A stretch of 13,828 nucleotides of DNA from assembly GCA_910588125.1 (NCBI GenBank), contig CAJUPI010000076.1, forward strand, positions 1 to 13,828, given 5' to 3'. Shown here piece after piece: positions 1-6,431 of the stretch. This DNA is from an uncultured Lachnospiraceae bacterium (GTDB lineage: Bacteria; Bacillota; Clostridia; Lachnospirales; Lachnospiraceae). The notes beneath the pieces are model-generated. The model was not told where the DNA came from. It searched no databases and saw only the letters and a list, made by a program, of their open reading frames with translations. Numbering within the stretch: position 1 is the first letter of the stretch; every line of letters starts with the position of its first letter. Position numbers and translations under genes: made by a program.

Positions 1-1
1 G

Positions 2-106
2 AATTCTTGATCCCGAAACCGGAAAAAGCGGCAGACCATTTTTCAGCCTCTTCCCGCTCCTTTTTCCCTGGCGTACCTTCTGAGAAAATTAACTGAATGA
101 CATTGG
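2..106. repeat. Dispersed intergenic repeat, copy A
   Basis: This is one of three same-orientation copies of a repeat of about 100 bp (others at 5686-5782 and 11284-11385). It is nearly identical to the third copy from the ATTCTTGATCCCG start through TTTTTCCCTGGC, with one 1-base length difference and a few substitutions. It is more diverged from the middle copy, but with it shares CGCTCCTTTTTCC, the GGCGTACC block, CTGAGAAAAT and ATGACATTGG. GGAAAAAG (21-28) can pair with CTTTTTCC (60-67). The left boundary may lie outside the window. Frames on the minus strand carry stops, so this is unlikely to be coding. Confidence 0.8.
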
Positions 107-165
107 TGATAAGGCTCTCACATTAAGCTGCTGCTTTATTGGCAAATATGCAAATGCCGGCAACC

Positions 166-221
166 AAAAAGGGGTGTTACAAAATAAGGCTTAAGAATTG
201 ATGACTTATTTTGCAACACCC
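166..221 (-). terminator. Rho-independent terminator of the ABC operon, built from an inverted-repeat element
   Basis: The arms 172-190 and 203-221 pair at 17 of 19 positions (core GGTGTTRCAAAATAAG against CTTATTTTGCAACACC) around a 12-base loop. Read on the minus strand, the stem begins 12 bases after the binding-protein stop codon and is followed directly by TTTTT (170-166), the layout of an intrinsic terminator. The + strand side has no U-tract, so it should act leftward only. Related arms occur at 5584-5682, so the stem may derive from a mobile or repeat element. Confidence 0.75.
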
Positions 222-233
222 TCCTGATAAAGC

Positions 234-1352
234 TTATTTGTTCGCTTCGTTTGCTTCCTTCATCACATCAAACAGTACATAATTATTGACATCCACCTTT
301 TCCGTCAGGCGGCCGCCGTCGATGAATACCTGCTGCTGGTTCTCATAATAGGTTTTGATAGTTCCATCCTCTAAGGACTTGCCCAGGAAATCACTGGTAA
401 TGCTCCAGTTGCCCTCGCCCACGGTTGCCTTCATGGTATCGGCGTCCACCTCGCACTGCTTTGCCACCCATCCTGCCACCTCTTCGATATTGCTGTTGCG
501 GTAATCTGCTGCTTTTTGCAATGCACGGGAGAAGCGCACCAGCAGATCATGATTGCTGTCAGCAAATTTTTGTGTGGTAATAAAGCTGGAAGGGAAGGTT
601 ACCTGATTTACATAATCCTGGTTGGTGGCCAACCATACAGTCTTGTCGCCAAGGGCATCTTCGATCGTCATGGTTCCCGGTGACCAGGTTGCGCAGGCAT
701 CCACATTTCCGCTGATCATTGCCGTAACGATACCGTTGGCATCCATCTCAACCAGCTCCAGATCATCGACTGTCATACCTTCCTGCTGTAATGCCAGATT
801 CAGAATAATCTCTGCCGACGTCCCGCTGGTAGCAGCCACCTTTTTCCCTTTTAAGTCTGCAATACTGTTGACGCCTTTATCCTTATTGCCCATCACGGCA
901 TCTGCCAGGCTGGTACAGTCGATCTGGAAAATCACTGCTTCGCCTTCTGCACAAAGCGCATGCGCGCCATGGCCGATCTGGGAAATATCGATGTCACCGG
1001 AAGCCATGGCAGCAATTTCTGCCGGCCCGCCCTGGAACTCTACCAGCTCTACCGTAAGTCCCATCTCTTCAAAATATCCCTTCTCACGTGCCGTCACTGC
1101 CAGGGAGGCGCTTCCCATGTTCGGCATATAAGCTACCCGCAGGGTGGCCGGCTCAAAATTCTCCGTCGGAGCCTCTGCTTCTGCCTCCGTCTCACCGCCG
1201 TCTGCCGGCGCTTCCGGTTTGGCCGCTTCCGCTGCCGTGGTTGTGGGCGCCGCGGTAGTCTCCGGCGCCGCAGAAGAGCCGCCCCCACCACAGCCAGCCA
1301 GCATAGCTGCCATCATGGTTGATACCAGTACCAGACTCATTGTCTTTCTCAT
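234..1352 (-). CDS. ABC transporter substrate-binding lipoprotein, NMT1/SsuA/TauA type
   Basis: This is the extracellular substrate-binding component of an ABC importer, anchored to the membrane as a lipoprotein. The chosen ATG (1352) has AGGAGGA at 1361-1367 and begins a clear type II signal peptide: MRKT, a hydrophobic stretch, then lipobox LAGC with Cys21. Starting further upstream would bury the signal peptide. Residues about 22-69 are a Gly/Ala/Pro/Thr/Glu-rich linker. From about residue 70 (LRVAYMPN) the protein follows the NMT1/THI5-like fold used for nitrate, sulfonate, taurine or pyrimidine uptake, including GYFEEMGLTVELVEFQGG and GDIDISQIGHGAH. Length is 372 aa, slightly long for the family because of the linker. 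It is the last gene of a permease-ATPase-binding protein operon. The substrate cannot be read from sequence; an organosulfur or heterocyclic small molecule is the family default. Confidence 0.9.
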   Translation of the reverse strand: MRKTMSLVLVSTMMAAMLAGCGGGGSSAAPETTAAPTTTAAEAAKPEAPADGGETEAEAEAPTENFEPATLRVAYMPNMGSASLAVTAREKGYFEEMGLTVELVEFQGGPAEIAAMASGDIDISQIGHGAHALCAEGEAVIFQIDCTSLADAVMGNKDKGVNSIADLKGKKVAATSGTSAEIILNLALQQEGMTVDDLELVEMDANGIVTAMISGNVDACATWSPGTMTIEDALGDKTVWLATNQDYVNQVTFPSSFITTQKFADSNHDLLVRFSRALQKAADYRNSNIEEVAGWVAKQCEVDADTMKATVGEGNWSITSDFLGKSLEDGTIKTYYENQQQVFIDGGRLTEKVDVNNYVLFDVMKEANEANK

Positions 1353-1449
1353 AACAAAATTCCTCCTTTTCCCTCTTGGGTTAATCATTAACAATCGTTT
1401 GGTTTCCCAAATCGTTGTTTGTCGGTTTATGCACATCCCCCGGAGGGTT

Positions 1450-1507
1450 AAAGTAAATCCCCTTTCATTGATGGTAACGCCAATAAAGCAGCACGGGGAT
1501 TTACTTT
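1450..1507 (-). promoter_or_regulatory. Long inverted repeat between ATPase and binding-protein genes
   Basis: AAAGTAAATCCCC (1450-1462) and GGGGATTTACTTT (1495-1507) are perfect 13-base inverted copies separated by 32 bases. The right arm includes the ATPase stop codon, and the whole lies in the 148-base gap before the binding-protein start. In the leftward mRNA it would form a stable stem that is not followed by a U-run. The likely roles are mRNA stabilisation or partial attenuation, often used to adjust binding-protein dose relative to the membrane components. Function is inferred. Confidence 0.55.
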
Positions 1508-2289
1508 CGAACCTCCAGATACTCCTGATATACCTCACCCCAGATATAGCTCTTCAGATCCAGGAAGGGCAGCTCCATCTTCATCTCCTGCGTTCTCGGA
1601 TAAGGCAGATCAATATCCACAATCTTTTTGATACGGCCTGGCCGGGCGCTCATGATAATCACCTTAGTGGCCAGGATAACCGCCTCCTCCACATCATGAG
1701 TGATAAAGAAGCAGGTCTTTTTCTGTTCCTGCCAGGTCTTGATCAGCTCTGACTGCAGCTGTGTCCTAGTCTGGGCATCCAGTGCTCCAAACGGCTCATC
1801 CATCAAAAGCACCTGAGGATTGACCGCATAGGCCCTGGCGATCGCCACGCGCTGCTTCATACCGCCAGACAGCTCCTTGGGATAAGCATCGGCGAATTGC
1901 TCTAAGTCTACCATCTTCAGATATTTCATGGCAGTCTCCCGCGACTCAGCCTCGCCCACCCCCTGCAGCTTTAAACCAAACTGTACATTTTTCAGCACTG
2001 TCAGCCAAGGGAACAGCGCATACTGCTGGAATACTACACCGCGCTCCGGCCCCGGCCCCCGGACCTCTTTCCCATCCACATAGACGGCTCCGGAAGTCGG
2101 CTCCAAAAGACCCGCAATCACGTTTAACAGGGTGGACTTTCCACAGCCGGAGGGACCGACCACACAGATAAATTCATTTTCCATGATATCCAGGCTGACA
2201 CCGTTTAACGCGATCATATCGCCGTTACGGCCGCTATATACCTTTTCAACCTTGTCGATTTTTACCTTTACTGCACTGTTTCCTGCCAT
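1501..2289 (-). CDS. ABC transporter ATP-binding protein, SsuB/TauB type
   Basis: This is the cytoplasmic ATPase subunit that powers the importer encoded with its neighbours. All ABC motifs are intact and in order over 262 aa: Walker A GPSGCGKST (45-53), Q-loop VVFQQY (Q88/Q89), signature LSGGMKQR (140-147), Walker B VLLMDE (160-165), D-loop GALD, and switch His198 in FITHDVEEA. FPWLTVLKNV and the region after the H-loop (MSARPGRI) are typical of the nitrate/sulfonate/taurine subfamily. The start overlaps the end of the permease gene by 22 bases, implying translational coupling. The ribosome site (GGAAG, about 8 bases upstream) lies inside the permease reading frame. Subfamily is confident; substrate is unknown. 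Confidence 0.93.
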   Translation of the reverse strand: MAGNSAVKVKIDKVEKVYSGRNGDMIALNGVSLDIMENEFICVVGPSGCGKSTLLNVIAGLLEPTSGAVYVDGKEVRGPGPERGVVFQQYALFPWLTVLKNVQFGLKLQGVGEAESRETAMKYLKMVDLEQFADAYPKELSGGMKQRVAIARAYAVNPQVLLMDEPFGALDAQTRTQLQSELIKTWQEQKKTCFFITHDVEEAVILATKVIIMSARPGRIKKIVDIDLPYPRTQEMKMELPFLDLKSYIWGEVYQEYLEVRK

Positions 2290-3056
2290 CCCGTCAGCTT
2301 CCTTTCTAAGAATTTAACCAACTGCTCCATCAACATTCCGATAATTCCAATAATCAAAATCCCCAAAAGCACCGTCGCCATGTCATAATACCCCTGCGCC
2401 TTCTGAATCATCATTCCCAACCCCTTGGAAGCTCCGGTCAGCTCCGCCGCCACCAGTGTGGTCAGGGAAGCGGAAAGCCCCAGACGGGCGCCGACCAAAA
2501 TAAATGGGGTAGAAGCCGGGATTACCACCTTAAAGAAAATATCCTTGTCGGAAGCGCCCAGAACCCTTGCCGCTTTGATCAGTGTCGCATCTACATTGCA
2601 TACGCCCTGGTAAATCGTAACCACCAACACCAAAAATGAAGCGATAAAAATCACGATAACCTTTGCCTTCTCGCCGACGCCCGCACCGGTGATTACCAAC
2701 GGGATATAAGCCAGCGGCGGAATATTCCGCACAAACTGCACCCAGGGCGCCACCACATTCCGAAACGGCGCGTACCACCCCATCAAAAACGCGATCGGAA
2801 TCGAAATCACAAATCCCAGAGAAAATCCGGCGATTACCCGGAACAGGCTGATATACGTGTGCTGCCACAGGGTCCCGTCAGACACCTTATCCACCAGCTT
2901 GGCAAATACCTCCCAAGGTTCTGCAAATACCACGCCGCCTGCTTCCGTGGACGCGATAAAGATCCACAGCAAAATCGCCGCCGCCAGCGACAAAAGCATC
3001 CATGCGCTGTCTGGGATCTGCATCCAGAAAGACTTATCTTTTTTTCTTGTCTCCAT
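2268..3056 (-). CDS. ABC transporter permease, SsuC/TauC type
   Basis: This is the inner-membrane channel subunit of the importer, 262 aa and about the usual length. A hydrophobic segment near residues 19-37 is followed by further membrane segments (about 75-95, 115-128, 132-152, 188-207, 228-246). The cytoplasmic coupling loop (EAA-type) is visible at about 158-190, with ARVLGASDKDIFFKVVIP and then FILVGARLGLSAS. RNIPPLAYIPL (110-120) is characteristic of the SsuC/TauC branch. ATG 3056 is preceded by AGGAGGGG, making it the first gene of the operon. It faces the LacI-type gene across a 289-bp intergenic region, so that regulator is the obvious candidate to control it. Confidence 0.92.
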   Translation of the reverse strand: METRKKDKSFWMQIPDSAWMLLSLAAAILLWIFIASTEAGGVVFAEPWEVFAKLVDKVSDGTLWQHTYISLFRVIAGFSLGFVISIPIAFLMGWYAPFRNVVAPWVQFVRNIPPLAYIPLVITGAGVGEKAKVIVIFIASFLVLVVTIYQGVCNVDATLIKAARVLGASDKDIFFKVVIPASTPFILVGARLGLSASLTTLVAAELTGASKGLGMMIQKAQGYYDMATVLLGILIIGIIGMLMEQLVKFLERKLTGWQETVQ

Positions 3057-3175
3057 GTGTACCCCTCCTGCTTTCTTTGCAACCTACCGGTCACCATTCT
3101 TTAAATATCCGCAGCTGCCTTTTATTTTTACAGTGCTGATAGTTTATAGTTTACTTGTTTTTGAAGAAAAAAACA

Positions 3176-3194
3176 GTATGAAATATTTTCATAC
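3176..3194. promoter_or_regulatory. Palindrome GTATGAAA-TAT-TTTCATAC, candidate operator
   Basis: A perfect 8-base inverted repeat with a 3-base centre. With one mismatch on each side it extends by AC/GT to 11-base arms (3173-3197). It sits about 120 bp upstream of the permease start, just upstream of a weak leftward -10-like TATAAA, where a repressor or activator would act on the importer operon. The identity of the binding protein is inferred; the divergent LacI-type gene is the nearest regulator. Confidence 0.45.
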
Positions 3195-3225
3195 CGTTTA
3201 TGAAAAATCTTTGCCGATTTTTACC

Positions 3226-3235
3226 CAAACGTTTG
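3226..3235. promoter_or_regulatory. CAAACGTTTG, LacI-family operator core
   Basis: A perfect 10-base palindrome with a central CG, the form shared by operators of many LacI/GalR-family regulators (the PurR and related sites have an AAACGTTT core). It lies between the divergent importer and regulator genes, 110 bp upstream of the regulator start. It is a plausible site for autoregulation and for control of the importer. Confidence 0.5.
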
Positions 3236-3270
3236 TTGATATCGCCATAGTATTTTTCAGAAAAATCCGA

Positions 3271-3276
3271 TACAAT
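3271..3276 (+). promoter_or_regulatory. Probable -10 element (TACAAT) of the LacI-type gene
   Basis: TACAAT matches the sigma-A -10 consensus at five of six bases and would give a leader of about 60 bases before ATG 3346. No good -35 hexamer lies 16-18 bases upstream, so the promoter may be weak or activator-dependent. Confidence 0.35.
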
Positions 3277-3345
3277 AGAAGGGAATCCTAGCTGTTCGGA
3301 TGTAAAACACTCATAAAACAGACATTTTAGGAAGGAAACCCGGAT

Positions 3346-4377
3346 ATGACTTTGAAAGAAATTGCCACTGAGGCAGGAGTTTCGATCTCTACCGTTTCCC
3401 GTGTCATCAACAAAAGCAGCAAATCTCCCGCCAGTCCGGAGGTACAGAACCGAATCTGGGAGATTGTCCGCCGCACCGGCTATACGCCCAACAGCAATGC
3501 CCGCCAGCTCAAAATGGGCAGCCATGCAGCTCCCGCCGGCACTTCACGTTCTATCGCCTGTCTTTTCGCCCGCATCCATGAGGCAGAGACCGATACTTTC
3601 TTTGCCTCCCTAGCCCGCAGCATTGAGAAGGAGGCTTTTAAACATGGCTACATTGTAAAATATACCTTTACTGCTTTTGATATCAATGACCCGAACATTT
3701 TCCGGCTGATCTCAGACAATCATGTGGACGGAGTTGCCGTCCTGGGACGATGTGACAAACAGTTGCTGAAGTTTTTAAAACCGTATTTCCGCTATGTGGC
3801 CTACACCGGCCTCAATAATCTGGATGCCAAATATGATCAGATAGTCTGCGACGGATATCAGGCCGCAATGACTGCCATGGAACATCTCCTGAAGCTCGGG
3901 CATACCAGAATCGCTTATGTGGGGGAAACCAGCAATGAAGATCGTTACCGCGGATACTGCACCGCCCTGTCTCAGGCCGGGCTGTCCTTTTGCCGGGAGC
4001 TGGTAGCCAATGAACCGCTGTCCTCAGAAGGCGGATATCACGGTGCCGATCTGATTTTAAAAAGAGGAATATCAGTCAGCGCCTTTTTCTGTCCCAACGA
4101 TGTGACGGCAATCGGCGCCATGCGGGCAGTCAAGGAGCATTCTCTGAGAATTCCCGAAGATATTTCTCTGATCAGTATTGATGATATTGACATGGCACAG
4201 TATCTGACTCCCATGCTGACTACTATCCATATTCCGGTGGAAGAGATGGGACAAATGACTGCCAAGATTTTGATTGACCGGATCGAAGGGGGCCATACAT
4301 TGCCGGTAAAGGTCTGCCTTCCTTATTATGTCGCGGGGCGGGAAAGCTGTGGGGAGTGTCTGGTGGTGAAAAGATAA
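3346..4377 (+). CDS. LacI/GalR-family transcriptional regulator
   Basis: A DNA-binding regulator of 343 aa, the normal family length. The N-terminal helix-turn-helix is textbook: MTLKEIATEAGVSISTVSRVIN (about residues 2-22), then SPEVQNRIWEIVRRTGYTPN and a hinge helix NARQLKMG (51-58). The remainder (about 68-340) is a periplasmic-binding-protein-like effector domain, with FCPNDVTAIGAMRAV and IPEDISLISIDDIDMAQYLTPMLTTI as in sugar-responsive members. ATG 3346 has AGGAAGGA about 9 bases upstream. It is divergent from the NMT1-type importer and 279 bp before an aldose epimerase gene. The effector is probably a sugar or small metabolite by family habit. Regulation of the importer is inferred from gene arrangement and the palindromes between them. 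No strong terminator follows. Confidence 0.92.
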   Translation: MTLKEIATEAGVSISTVSRVINKSSKSPASPEVQNRIWEIVRRTGYTPNSNARQLKMGSHAAPAGTSRSIACLFARIHEAETDTFFASLARSIEKEAFKHGYIVKYTFTAFDINDPNIFRLISDNHVDGVAVLGRCDKQLLKFLKPYFRYVAYTGLNNLDAKYDQIVCDGYQAAMTAMEHLLKLGHTRIAYVGETSNEDRYRGYCTALSQAGLSFCRELVANEPLSSEGGYHGADLILKRGISVSAFFCPNDVTAIGAMRAVKEHSLRIPEDISLISIDDIDMAQYLTPMLTTIHIPVEEMGQMTAKILIDRIEGGHTLPVKVCLPYYVAGRESCGECLVVKR

Positions 4378-4656
4378 GGGGAATGGATGTGTGAGCAGGG
4401 GCAGTACGCCTTGCGGTAAGAAGCGGGAGGATGGAGAGTGCAGTTAGCTTCCTTTCTCCAATCCTGAAATCTCTTTAATTAAATTGATTGCTTGACACTG
4501 TTTTTTGAGAACTTTGATTCTTTTATCATGCTTATGTATGGATTGTGGGGTTGCGTTTTTTGTATGACGGTTGATTTTTGGATTTAATAAAAGGTATAAA
4601 AATAAATAAGAAAGGATGTAGCAGTTAAGATTTATCTGTTACGAGAGGTATTTACT
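4378..4656. other. Intergenic region between regulator and epimerase
   Basis: No gene is seen in these 279 bases. A possible weak hairpin (AGGATGGAGA 4428-4437 with TCTCCAATCCT 4455-4465, one bulge) lacks a proper U-run. A perfect TTGACA at 4492-4497 has no matching -10 at normal spacing. A better promoter lies at 4571-4600. Confidence 0.5.
4571..4600 (+). promoter_or_regulatory. Promoter of the aldose epimerase gene
   Basis: TTGATT (4571-4576) and TATAAA (4595-4600) are separated by 18 bases, a reasonable sigma-A promoter. It would give a leader of about 50 bases with the ribosome site GAGAGGT at 4643-4649. This suggests the epimerase can be expressed independently of the LacI-type gene. 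Confidence 0.55.
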
Positions 4657-5544
4657 ATGATTTTTACAATCCAGGACAAAATTACACACACGGTTGCCAC
4701 GATTGATTCTTTTGGTGCGCAGCTCATTTCCCTTAAGGATGCGGACAATAAGGAATATATCTGGCAGCGTGATCCGGAGATCTGGCCTCGTTGCTCTCCG
4801 CTTTTGTTTCCGGCTGTCGGTAATTGCCGGGATGGACGTACCCGCTTCGACGGCGAGTGGTTTGAGATGGAAAAGCATGGTTTTTGCAAGGAATCTGATT
4901 TCAGCGTTGAAGGGCAGAGAAAAGATTCGGTTACGTTCCGGCTCGCTGCTAATGCACAGACCCGTAACTGCTATCCTTATGAGTTCCGGCTTTCTTTGAC
5001 TTATCGCTTCGAGAATGGGGTACTGCTGATGGATTATTGTGTGGAAAATCCGGACAGCCGTTTGATCTGCTACTGTATCGGCACTCACCCCGGCTTTATC
5101 TGCCCGCTCGCCGAGGGAGAATCTTTTGAAGATTATCAGCTTGAATTTGAAAAAGAGGAAACTACCTGTTCCATGCCTTATGATCTGCAGACATTGCAGT
5201 TTGATGTCGGAAAACAGGGGCTTGTATTGGATCACACAAGAATTCTTCCGCTCTCCTATGAACTGTTTCGGGATGATGCGATCTATTTCGATCCGATACA
5301 GTCTCGCAAGGTTTCATTGATCCATAAGGATACCCGGCTGGGTGTGGAGGTTGCCTTTCCCGACTTTGAGACGGTCGCCTTCTGGACGCCATATGGCAAA
5401 AACGCCTCCTTCCTTTGCATAGAGCCGTGGAACGGCTGCGCTATCCGCTCTGACGAAGATGATGATTTCATTCACCGCCATCATATCCAGCTCCTTAAGC
5501 CAGGAGAAAAGAAGAACTATCGGATGGAGATTCGTATTCTTTAA
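4657..5544 (+). CDS. Aldose 1-epimerase family protein (LacX-like mutarotase)
   Basis: A cytosolic galactose-mutarotase-fold enzyme, probably interconverting alpha and beta anomers of an aldose or sugar phosphate. Length is 295 aa, typical for the LacX branch and shorter than GalM (about 340). Recognisable blocks are SPLLFPAVGNCRDG (47-60), the substrate-binding HGFCKESDF (His74), GTHPGF with the presumed catalytic His144, and FLCIEPWNG with the presumed catalytic base Glu256. Both catalytic positions are present, so the enzyme should be active. The substrate is uncertain, because LacX-type members are poorly characterised. It shares orientation with the upstream LacI-type gene but appears to have its own promoter. 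Any link to the importer across from it is only positional. Confidence 0.9.
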   Translation: MIFTIQDKITHTVATIDSFGAQLISLKDADNKEYIWQRDPEIWPRCSPLLFPAVGNCRDGRTRFDGEWFEMEKHGFCKESDFSVEGQRKDSVTFRLAANAQTRNCYPYEFRLSLTYRFENGVLLMDYCVENPDSRLICYCIGTHPGFICPLAEGESFEDYQLEFEKEETTCSMPYDLQTLQFDVGKQGLVLDHTRILPLSYELFRDDAIYFDPIQSRKVSLIHKDTRLGVEVAFPDFETVAFWTPYGKNASFLCIEPWNGCAIRSDEDDDFIHRHHIQLLKPGEKKNYRMEIRIL

Positions 5545-5570
5545 TGGTGAGAGTATTTAGACTTGCTTTT

Positions 5571-5587
5571 CACCTTAGCAGAAGGTG
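5571..5587. repeat. Small hairpin CACCTT-AGCAG-AAGGTG
   Basis: A perfect 6-base inverted repeat with a 5-base loop, 26 bases after the epimerase stop. It overlaps the left arm of the larger inverted-repeat element, so the two structures are mutually exclusive. No U-run follows, so it is a poor intrinsic terminator. Confidence 0.35.
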
Positions 5588-5682
5588 TTGCAAAATAAGT
5601 TATTCGCCATTTCTCTTATTCAATGTACGGGAACCATCCGAACACAGGATAAAAAATGACAGATGACTTATTTTGCTATACC
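5584..5682. repeat. Inverted-repeat element related to the 172-221 stem
   Basis: GGTGTTGCAAAATAAGT (5584-5600) and ACTTATTTTGCTATACC (5666-5682) pair at 15 of 17 positions across a 65-base interior with no reading frame of note. The arms, and the bases around the right arm (GATGACTTATTTTGC, then CCCTC), match the terminator stem at 172-221. The two are therefore copies of one element that differ in their interior. It could be a MITE-like remnant or the joined ends of a lost insertion sequence. It lies in the convergent gap between the epimerase and nrdG. Confidence 0.65.
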
Positions 5683-5685
5683 CTC

Positions 5686-5782
5686 AATTCTGAAACAGGA
5701 AAAATCCGCCGACCATTTCCCGCCGCTTCCCGCTCCTTTTTCCATGGCGTACCATCTGAGAAAATCAACATCATGACATTGG
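5686..5782. repeat. Dispersed intergenic repeat, copy B
   Basis: The most diverged of the three copies. It keeps the GAAAC.GGAAAAA block, GCCGACCATTT, TTCCCGCTCCTTTTTCC, GGCGTACC.TCTGAGAAAAT and ATGACATTGG in the order and spacing of copy A. The GGAAAAA/TTTTTCC pairing is kept (7 bases). It abuts the right arm of the inverted-repeat element at 5584-5682. Confidence 0.72.
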
Positions 5783-5869
5783 GATAACTGGCCCTCCTTT
5801 ACTCTTTCCTTCAAGACAGACCCTCCAGAAGACATTAAATTATTGATATTGCCAGTATAACGCCATCCC
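5783..5869. other. Remaining gap downstream of nrdG
   Basis: The whole 5545-5869 gap is filled by the small hairpin, the inverted-repeat element and repeat copy B. In the final 87 bases next to the nrdG stop I see no gene and no stem followed by a U-run. Where the leftward nrdDG transcript ends is unclear. Confidence 0.4.
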
Positions 5870-6397
5870 CTACCGGAACTCTTCACACCAGACGGCTGCT
5901 TTTGTTGCCAATGATTTCTTCATATCCAGAATCCGCTGATTCTCGGAACCGCGAAATTTCAGACGCAGGTTCTTTTTCTCCTCGATAAATTTCCCGTCCA
6001 CCATCACATCCAACAGCGGCAACAATTCCCTCGTCACCTCCGACGCCGGAAACATTTTCCCCAGGATATCCTGCTCAAAATCATACCCGGTAAAGCACCA
6101 GATCGTTTTTAGTGGGAACTGCTTCTTTACTTTTTTGATGAATGGCAGCAAACCGGTCTGATTGGCCGGTTCCATGGGTTCTCCTCCTAGAAGAGTCAAA
6201 CCTACAATATAATCAGGCGACAACAGACGCAAAAGCTCTTTCTGCGTCTCCTCGGTAAATTCCTGACCATAGCCAAAATCCCATGCCTCGGAATTAAAGC
6301 ACCCCTTACAGTGATGGGTGCAACCGCTGACAAACAGCGTTACCCGCACGCCGGGGCCATTGGCAACGTCAGTCGGCTTGATGGTGGCATAATTCAT
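5870..6397 (-). CDS. nrdG: Anaerobic ribonucleoside-triphosphate reductase activating protein (radical SAM)
   Basis: NrdG uses S-adenosylmethionine and a [4Fe-4S] cluster to install the glycyl radical on NrdD. The cluster motif is present as C26-x3-C30-x2-C33 (CTHHCKGC). TLLGGEPM (68-75, with GGEP at 71-74) is the SAM-contacting motif of the family, and the N-terminal NGPGVRVTLFVSGC is diagnostic. Length is 175 aa, within the family range. The start at 6397 has AGGAGG 11 bases upstream and GAGAGG immediately before the ATG. It lies 34 bases after nrdD in the same direction and is almost certainly co-transcribed. Everything looks intact. Confidence 0.95.
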   Translation of the reverse strand: MNYATIKPTDVANGPGVRVTLFVSGCTHHCKGCFNSEAWDFGYGQEFTEETQKELLRLLSPDYIVGLTLLGGEPMEPANQTGLLPFIKKVKKQFPLKTIWCFTGYDFEQDILGKMFPASEVTRELLPLLDVMVDGKFIEEKKNLRLKFRGSENQRILDMKKSLATKAAVWCEEFR

Positions 6398-6431
6398 CCT
6401 CTCTACTTCCTCCTGTCCAGGCGGATCTTCT

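Noticed and set aside
1..6. GAATTC (EcoRI site) at the first base as a cloning junction
   Set aside because: The repeat itself supplies ATTC here (copy C has GGGATTC), so the site can arise by chance; no vector sequence is visible.
80..90. CTGAGA as a thiamine (TPP) riboswitch signature near the NMT1-type importer
   Set aside because: It is part of the dispersed repeat, lies downstream of the operon, and none of the other TPP-riboswitch blocks are present.
1144..1752. Long + strand frame opposite the binding-protein and ATPase genes
   Set aside because: It is antisense to the signal-peptide/linker region and the ATPase 3' end, Ala/Ser-rich by shadow of the real linker, and lacks a ribosome site.
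4492..4520. Promoter from the perfect TTGACA upstream of the epimerase
   Set aside because: No acceptable -10 hexamer lies 16-18 bases downstream; the pair at 4571-4600 is better placed.
5668..5886. Minus-strand frame of 72 codons overlapping the nrdG 3' end
   Set aside because: It runs through repeat copy B; the equivalent frame has stops or different sequence in the other copies and no ribosome site is visible.
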